A stretch of 10,530 nt of DNA from Solirubrobacterales bacterium (lineage in GTDB: Bacteria; Actinomycetota; Thermoleophilia; Solirubrobacterales; Solirubrobacteraceae): contig PLYX01000118.1 of assembly GCA_003151895.1 (NCBI GenBank), positions 124-10,653 on the forward strand. Direction: 5' to 3'. The notes beneath the pieces were generated by a model, which was not told where the DNA came from, did not search any database, and saw only the letters and a program-made list of their open reading frames with translations. A program made the translations under genes and the position numbers. This document shows, one piece after another, positions 6,683 to 10,530 of this stretch (its first letter is position 1; each line of letters begins with the position of its first letter).

Positions 6683-7158
6683 GCCGGCGTGCACTGCGAA
6701 TCACGATGATCGTCCTGGCGACGGTCGGGCTTGGGGTGGCAAGCTACCTGACGTATGTCCACTACTCGGGCTCACCCCCGGTATGCACGGCGGGGGGCAG
6801 CTGCCTGAAGGTGCAAACGTCGATCTACTCGAAGCTCGCCGGTGTCCCCGTGGCGCTCATGGGCCTGATCGGCTACATCGCGATCCTAGCGTCGCTGCTC
6901 GCCCCCGAAAACGAGACAAGTCGCTTCGCGACGCTCGCCTTCGCTATCGCCGGCTTCGGGTTCTCCGCCTATCTGACCTATCGCGAGTTGTTCTCGATCC
7001 ACGCGGTCTGCGAGTGGTGCGCGTCGAGCGCCGCGATCATGACGATCCTCATGCTGCTCGCAGTGTGGCGCTTCTTGCGCGGGGAGGCTCCTCCCTATGA
7101 ATCGCCACACGTCAAGCCCGCCGAAGGACCCCAAGCGGCACATGTGAGCGCCAGCTAG
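6679..7158 (+). CDS. Vitamin K epoxide reductase (VKOR) family protein
   Basis: A 159-aa integral membrane protein of the VKOR family, which passes electrons from DsbA-like proteins to membrane quinone and so keeps them oxidised. It has four hydrophobic helices (about 8-27, 54-75, 83-101 and 110-133). The diagnostic cysteines are all present: the loop pair C36 and C42, and the active-site pair C111-E-W-C114 at the start of the last helix. The S-x2-KLAGVPVALMGLIGY stretch (51-66) is a further family signature. The tail after residue 135 is polar and probably cytoplasmic. Bacterial VKORs replace DsbB in many actinobacteria, and the DsbA-like gene next door is the expected partner. The start ATG at 6679 overlaps the stop of a possible 34-aa ORF. 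Confidence 0.93.
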   Translation: MSRRALRITMIVLATVGLGVASYLTYVHYSGSPPVCTAGGSCLKVQTSIYSKLAGVPVALMGLIGYIAILASLLAPENETSRFATLAFAIAGFGFSAYLTYRELFSIHAVCEWCASSAAIMTILMLLAVWRFLRGEAPPYESPHVKPAEGPQAAHVSAS

Positions 7159-7261
7159 AAAATCCGTCCTGCACGTTCGCGCAGAGCTTCCTGCTGTATC
7201 CGCCCGACTCGCCCGAGCGACTGACCCTGCGAACGCCGCGCGTTGTAGGCTCGCATGCACG

Positions 7262-7936
7262 ATGGGGTCCCCTCGCGCGCCCGCACCCGCGTCCCTGAGC
7301 GACGCCGAGAGCCAGAAGCACGCGGCCGCACACGCCGCGGCGGCGCTCGTGAGCGACGGCGCCCGCGTGGGGCTGGGGACCGGCTCGACCGTTGCATACC
7401 TGCTCCCGGCTCTGGCGGCACGCGGGCTGAGCCTGCGCTGCGTGGCCACCTCGCCCGCCACCGAATGCACAGCGCGCGAGCTCGGGCTCGCCGTCGAGGA
7501 GCTTGACGAGCTCGGACGCCTCGACATCGCTATCGACGGCGCCGACCAGATCGATCCGCAAGGGTGGCTCGTGAAGGGCGGCGGGGGCGCCCACACGCGC
7601 GAGAAGATCGTCGCGGCGGCCGCTGAGCGGTTCGTCGTGATCGCCTCCGCCGAGAAGGCCGTTCCCTCGCTGCGCCCGCCGGTGCCGCTCGAGATCCTGC
7701 GCTTCGGCGCACACCCGACACTCGCCCTGCTCGGCGAGGCCGTCCTGCGCGATGCACCGCCCAGCCCCGAGGGCAACCTGATCGCCGACTATCTCGGTCC
7801 GGTCGATGACCCGCGAGCGCTGGCAGCGCGACTGTCGGGCACACCGGGCGTGGTTGACCACGGCCTGTTCGCGCCCGAGCTGATCAGCGACATCCTGATC
7901 GCCGGCGCCGGCGGCGTCGAGCATCGCACGTTGTAA
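7262..7936 (+). CDS. rpiA: Ribose-5-phosphate isomerase A
   Basis: A 224-aa enzyme that interconverts ribose 5-phosphate and ribulose 5-phosphate in the non-oxidative pentose phosphate pathway (cytoplasm). All signature motifs are intact: the phosphate loop GTGSTV (39-44), DGADQ (92-96, where family members have catalytic Asp at both D positions), and KGGGGAHTREK (105-115). The lysine and the following glutamate nine residues later match the catalytic Lys/Glu pair of the family. The C-terminal GVVDHGLF motif is also present, and length is typical. The first 12 residues are an Ala/Pro-rich extension. The start is the ATG at 7262; there is no good Shine-Dalgarno sequence, and TAGGCT 12 nt upstream could be a -10 element giving a near-leaderless message. 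It is separated by 103 nt from VKOR and is not functionally tied to it. Confidence 0.95.
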   Translation: MGSPRAPAPASLSDAESQKHAAAHAAAALVSDGARVGLGTGSTVAYLLPALAARGLSLRCVATSPATECTARELGLAVEELDELGRLDIAIDGADQIDPQGWLVKGGGGAHTREKIVAAAAERFVVIASAEKAVPSLRPPVPLEILRFGAHPTLALLGEAVLRDAPPSPEGNLIADYLGPVDDPRALAARLSGTPGVVDHGLFAPELISDILIAGAGGVEHRTL

Positions 7937-7952
7937 AGAGAAGGGGCGACCT

Positions 7953-8021
7953 ATGGCTGACCCACAAGCCGCAAAGCTCCCAAGCCGTCCGTTCGGGACG
8001 TGTGGGAAGTGTTGTGGGTGA
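7953..8021 (+). CDS. 22-codon upstream ORF overlapping the start of the SHOCT gene
   Basis: ATG 7953 has the best ribosome-binding site of this region (GAAGGGG, 6-nt spacer) but gives only 22 codons (MADPQAAKLPSRPFG...) before a TGA at 8019-8021. That stop lies 22 nt inside the next gene, in another frame. Either it is a leader ORF coupling translation of the membrane protein, or a single missing base separates the true start from the rest of that gene. The sequence alone does not decide. Confidence 0.35.
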   Translation: MADPQAAKLPSRPFGTCGKCCG

Positions 8022-8350
8022 TCCTGATCGTGATCCCCATAACCATTTGCTGGATCTCAGCGATCATGGACCTGCTCGTGCGTCGCCGCGATCTGAAATG
8101 GTGGGCGATGGCGATGTGGCTCATATTTGTCCTCATACTGCCCGTGTTCGGGATGCTCATCTACTTCATCGCGCGACCCACCTTGCCGGGCGAGCAGGCC
8201 GCGATGGAAGCGGCGGTGCATCAGGCTCGGGCCCAGCAGACCGCGTCGTATGCGAGCGCGCTGAAGGATCTCAGCGACCCGCACGAGCGCGGAGTGATCA
8301 CGACCGAGGAATTCAACGTGCGTCGAGCCGATTTGACGCAGGCCGCGTGA
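8000..8350 (+). CDS. Small two-helix membrane protein with PLDc_N-like N-terminus and C-terminal SHOCT motif
   Basis: A 116-aa protein. Two membrane helices (about 3-25 and 34-58) flank a short basic loop (RRRDLKWW), and the second helix ends in PVFGMLIYFIARP, the pattern of the PLDc_N domain (a membrane anchor without catalytic residues). After a helical linker (about 65-86), residues 87-114 (LKDLSDPHERGVITTEEFNVRRADL) match the short SHOCT motif, thought to mediate oligomerisation. The biochemical role is unknown; such proteins often accompany envelope or stress genes. The start is GTG 8000, the only start codon in this frame after an upstream stop at 7958. The better ribosome-binding site serves an overlapping 22-codon ORF instead. 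The gene ends 9 nt before the DUF2252 gene, so the two form an operon. Confidence 0.8.
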   Translation: MWEVLWVILIVIPITICWISAIMDLLVRRRDLKWWAMAMWLIFVLILPVFGMLIYFIARPTLPGEQAAMEAAVHQARAQQTASYASALKDLSDPHERGVITTEEFNVRRADLTQAA

Positions 8351-8359
8351 GGACGGCGC

Positions 8360-9757
8360 ATGGCCGACCACGACAGCGTCAAGCAGCGCGAAGCGAAGGG
8401 CAAGGCGGCAAGGGCTGACACCCCGCGCTCGAGCCACGCCGGGTGGCGGGCGCCACAGGACCGCGAGGACCCCATCGCGGTGCTGGAAAGCCAGGCACAG
8501 AGTCGCGTGCCGGAGCTCGTGCCGATCCGCTACGGGCGCATGCTCGTATCGCCGTTCACCTTCTACCGAGGCGCGGCGGCCATAATGTCGGCCGATCTGG
8601 CGGGCACCCCCACCTCGGGCCTGACGGTGCAGCTGTGCGGCGATGCGCACCTGTCGAACTTCGGCATATTCGCCTCTCCCGAGCGGGAGCTCCTGTTCGA
8701 CATCAACGACTTCGACGAGACGCTTCCCGGACCGTGGGAGTCGGACGTCAAGCGCCTAGCCGCCAGCCTGTGCGTTGCGGGACGCGACCGCGAGTTGAGC
8801 ACGCAGGAGATCGCCGACGTACTCGCGTGGACGGTCCAGGCATACCGTCAGTCGATGCGCGGCTTCGCGCAGATGCCCAACCTGGCGGTTTGGTATGCGA
8901 AGTTGAATGCGCAGGACATCATGAACGTGGTGCGCGAACAGCAGCTCGTGCACGGCAAGCGCCTGCAGAAGATGGAGCGTCGGCTCGGCAAGGCTCGCTC
9001 CAAGGACAGCACCCGCGCGGTGCTGAAGCTGACCGAAGCCGTCGACGGACGGTTGCGATTCGTGAGCGAGCCGCCGCTGATCGTGCCGATGGAAGAGCTG
9101 TTGGGAGAGGCCGAGCACGGCGAGTTGCGCGAACGCCTGGAGGGGATGCTCGAGGACTACCGCGACAGTCTCTCTGTCGACCACCGCGTACTGTTGAGCG
9201 ACTACAGCTTCGAGAGCATCGCGCGCAAGGTGGTGGGCGTCGGCAGTGTGGGCACGCGCGCCTGGGTGATGCTGTTCGTCGGGCGCGACGAGAAAGACCC
9301 GCTTGTGCTGCAGGCCAAGGAAGCGCAGTCATCGGTGCTCGAGCCGTACGTGGGGGCGTCGGAGTACGCGAACCACGGCCAGCGGGTAGTGGAGGGCCAG
9401 AGGTTGATGCAAGCTGCGAGCGACATCTTCCTGGGATGGCTGCCGGCGGTGGGAATCGACGGGGTGACACGCGACTTCTACGTGCGCCAGCTGTGGGACG
9501 GCAAGCTCAGTGTCGAAATCGAGACGATGGGACACGCGCTCCTGCGCGCGTATGGGGCACTGTGCGGGTGGACGCTCGCCCGCGCCCACGCCCGTACCGG
9601 CGATCGCATCGCGATCGCCGCCTATCTCGGCGCGGGAGGCGTGTTCGACCAGGCGATCGTGGAGTTCGCGCAAGCGTACGCCGACCAGAATGAACGCGAC
9701 CATCGCGCGCTCGTCGAGGCAGTCAAGTCAGGGCGCCTGCAGGCCGAGAGCGCCTGA
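8360..9757 (+). CDS. DUF2252 family protein (kinase-like fold, function unknown)
   Basis: A 465-aa soluble protein of the DUF2252 family, which has no established activity. Family hallmarks are all here: PELVPIRYGRMLVSPFTFYRGAA (residues 51-73), CGDAHLSNFG (93-102), FDINDFDET (113-121) and WESDVKRLAASL (126-137). GDAHLSN resembles the catalytic-loop HGDxxxxN of aminoglycoside phosphotransferase-like kinases, and the following DxxDF resembles their metal-binding Asp, so a small-molecule or protein kinase role is plausible; this is inference. The C-terminal half (LGWLPAV, DFYVRQLWDGK, GWTLARAHARTGD) is also typical. The first 35 residues are polar and variable. The ATG at 8360 follows GGACGG and lies 9 nt after the SHOCT gene, suggesting joint expression. 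An inverted repeat with 10-bp arms lies near the 3' end (9598-9620). Confidence 0.92.
   Translation: MADHDSVKQREAKGKAARADTPRSSHAGWRAPQDREDPIAVLESQAQSRVPELVPIRYGRMLVSPFTFYRGAAAIMSADLAGTPTSGLTVQLCGDAHLSNFGIFASPERELLFDINDFDETLPGPWESDVKRLAASLCVAGRDRELSTQEIADVLAWTVQAYRQSMRGFAQMPNLAVWYAKLNAQDIMNVVREQQLVHGKRLQKMERRLGKARSKDSTRAVLKLTEAVDGRLRFVSEPPLIVPMEELLGEAEHGELRERLEGMLEDYRDSLSVDHRVLLSDYSFESIARKVVGVGSVGTRAWVMLFVGRDEKDPLVLQAKEAQSSVLEPYVGASEYANHGQRVVEGQRLMQAASDIFLGWLPAVGIDGVTRDFYVRQLWDGKLSVEIETMGHALLRAYGALCGWTLARAHARTGDRIAIAAYLGAGGVFDQAIVEFAQAYADQNERDHRALVEAVKSGRLQAESA
9598..9620. repeat. Inverted repeat, 10-bp arms, within the DUF2252 gene
   Basis: CGGCGATCGC and GCGATCGCCG are perfect complements separated by ATC, encoding part of TGDRIAIAA. 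It can form a tight hairpin in mRNA, but Asp-Arg-Ile-Ala codons (GAT/CGC/ATC/GCG) favour such symmetry, so it may be incidental. Confidence 0.6.
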
Positions 9758-9881
9758 GCGCGCGGCGATGAGTCCGGGGCGCTTGAGCGCGGCCTTGACG
9801 GGGAGGCAGGCGGCGAGCAAGATTCCACGCGCCCCACCCCCCATCCCACAACCCGCACACGACGAGCGAGGAGACCTGGAC

Positions 9882-10277
9882 ATGACTGACGCAACCCAGC
9901 TGATCACCGGTGTGGACTTCGTGGCGGTGTCCACGCACGACCTGCCGAAAGCCGTTGAGTTCTACGGGACCACGCTCGGCCTGGAGCGGTCGGTGTACCT
10001 GGAAGAGCGCAACTACGCGGAGTTCGAGACGGGCAACATGACGTTGAGCGTGATCGACGCGGAGAAGATGGGCATGGAGCACCACCCGATGCGCAGCGGT
10101 ATAGCGCTGCACGTGGACGACGTGCAGGCGACCCGCGCGACGCTCGAAGAGCGCGGCGTAAAGTTCGACAACGACACGTACGACACGGGCGTGTGTCACA
10201 TGGCGGTGTTCAACGACCCTGACGGGAACACGCTGATGCTCCACCACCGTTACGCACCGCGCCCGCCGCGCTCATAG
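9882..10277 (+). CDS. VOC-superfamily protein (glyoxalase/bleomycin-resistance/dioxygenase fold)
   Basis: A 131-aa protein with the two beta-alpha-beta-beta-beta modules of the vicinal oxygen chelate fold. Module 1 is GVDFVAVSTHDLPKAVEFYGTTLGLE (10-35) through YAEFETGNMTLSVID; module 2 is SGIALHVDDVQATRATLEERGVKF (72-95) through AVFNDPDGNTLMLHHR (108-123). The DPDGN turn and FYGTTLGL are classic. The first canonical metal-ligand position appears to be Phe13 rather than His, and the last strand ends LMLHH rather than the usual Glu, so a glyoxalase I activity should not be assumed. Substrate is unknown. The start ATG 9882 has AGGAG 8 nt upstream, which outweighs an in-frame ATG at 9769; the intervening stretch is Pro/Ala/Arg-rich and unlike the fold. 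A terminator-like hairpin follows immediately. Confidence 0.88.
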   Translation: MTDATQLITGVDFVAVSTHDLPKAVEFYGTTLGLERSVYLEERNYAEFETGNMTLSVIDAEKMGMEHHPMRSGIALHVDDVQATRATLEERGVKFDNDTYDTGVCHMAVFNDPDGNTLMLHHRYAPRPPRS

Positions 10278-10281
10278 GGGC

Positions 10282-10301
10282 AGAGTCCGTTTAGCGGCTC
10301 T
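10282..10301 (+). terminator. Candidate terminator hairpin after the VOC gene
   Basis: AGAG(T)CCG and CGGCTCT pair as a 7-bp stem with one bulged T around loop TTTAG, followed by a very short T stretch (TTTG). It begins 5 nt after the VOC stop codon. The weak T tract makes it only a moderate candidate. Confidence 0.4.
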
Positions 10302-10310
10302 TTGACCACC

Positions 10311-10364
10311 GGCTGAGCCCGCTCCTGATCAGGCTCTCGCATGACCAGGCTCGGGGACTCAGCC
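10311..10364. terminator. Long inverted-repeat structure in the convergent spacer
   Basis: GGCTGAG (10311-10317) pairs with CTCAGCC (10358-10364), extended by CCCG/CGGG with a small bulge. The interior holds the palindrome CCTGATCAGG (10324-10333). It lies between the ends of the VOC (plus) and cold-shock (minus) genes, where a bidirectional terminator is expected. There is no T tract on either side, so the function is inferred from position and symmetry only. Confidence 0.4.
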
Positions 10365-10383
10365 CAGTGGTACGGCTTGGCCG

Positions 10384-10530
10384 TTAGGCCAACTGAACGT
10401 TGACGGCCTTCGGCCCCTTGTCGCCGGCCTCGGCGTCATAGCTGACCTTCGCGCCCTCGGCAAGTGAGCGGTAGCCGTCGCCGGCGATTCCCGAGTGGTG
10501 GACGAACAGATCCTTCGACTGGTCGTCGGG
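10384..10530 (-). CDS. Cold-shock domain protein (CspA family), C-terminal 48 residues, cut by the window edge
   Basis: A nucleic-acid-binding cold-shock protein that typically acts as an RNA chaperone. The visible part contains the RNP2 motif DLFVHHSGI, followed by the acidic/aromatic strands GDGYRSLAEGAKVSYDAEAGDKGPKA and the typical end VNVQLA before TAA at 10384-10386. The RNP1 motif and the start lie beyond the right edge. The remaining length fits the usual protein of about 65-70 aa. GDGYRSLAEG is a variant common in actinobacterial paralogues, as opposed to the E. coli form; that is from memory of the family. It converges on the VOC gene, with a structured spacer between. Confidence 0.93.
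   Translation of the reverse strand, partial: PDDQSKDLFVHHSGIAGDGYRSLAEGAKVSYDAEAGDKGPKAVNVQLA

Noticed and set aside
7159..7261. Possible structured leader or terminator between VKOR and rpiA
   Set aside because: Only short imperfect complementarities (for example CTCG-CC-CGAG) are visible, and no known riboswitch or T tract.
6886..7924. Long minus-strand frames opposite VKOR and rpiA
   Set aside because: Both plus-strand proteins are securely identified, and the opposing translations are compositionally biased without domains.
8443..9693. 416-codon frame inside the DUF2252 gene
   Set aside because: Arg/Gly/Ala-rich shadow frame; the DUF2252 frame has all family motifs.
9769..9881. In-frame earlier ATG of the VOC gene
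   Set aside because: The extra 37 codons are Pro/Arg/Ala-rich, and the later ATG has a good AGGAG ribosome-binding site.

Overview
The window is a densely packed, GC-rich bacterial chromosome segment with frequent GTG and TTG starts, short intergenic gaps and many start/stop overlaps. Gene content (a DsbA-like oxidoreductase paired with VKOR, a DUF2252 protein, a PLDc_N/SHOCT membrane protein, and a cold-shock protein ending in AVNVQLA) fits a high-GC actinobacterium. The style resembles Thermoleophilia/Solirubrobacterales, but that lineage is an inference from protein style and is not proven. No insertion sequence, phage gene, CRISPR array or rRNA is visible, and it reads as chromosomal core or near-core DNA.

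Left half (1-5518), all on the minus strand. Read in the direction of transcription: tRNA-Arg(TCT) at 5614-5541; two tiny overlapping genes of unknown function (45 and 87 aa); a large polytopic membrane protein with GT-C-like architecture and an extracytoplasmic C-terminal region; a beta-class DNA methyltransferase whose TTG start overlaps the previous stop as TTGA; a GT4 glycosyltransferase; and the N-terminal third of a fatty-acyl-CoA ligase that runs off the left edge. The last four genes are separated by 0 to about 55 nt or overlap, so they are probably one transcription unit. Two envelope/carbohydrate genes, a lipid-activation gene and a solitary DNA methylase would then be expressed together.

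Right half (5733-10277), all on the plus strand, diverging from the tRNA. It holds a membrane-anchored DsbA-like thioredoxin-fold protein (CPIC active site) and a VKOR homologue with four conserved cysteines, which together form a complete disulfide-forming pair outside the membrane. Then come ribose-5-phosphate isomerase A, a small two-helix membrane protein with a C-terminal SHOCT motif, a DUF2252 protein with kinase-like motifs, and a VOC/glyoxalase-fold protein. At the right edge a cold-shock protein (C-terminal part only) faces them on the minus strand. The convergent gap between it and the VOC gene holds two inverted-repeat structures that may act as terminators.

The strongest unexplained sequence signal is a perfect 28-bp palindrome inside the membrane-protein gene (3312-3339). 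Other points worth a second look are the unrecognised two-gene module next to the tRNA, an orphan methylase embedded in an envelope operon, a 22-codon ORF with a good ribosome-binding site overlapping the start of the SHOCT gene, and the pairing of SHOCT and DUF2252 genes. I found no clear-cut new defence or mobile system.
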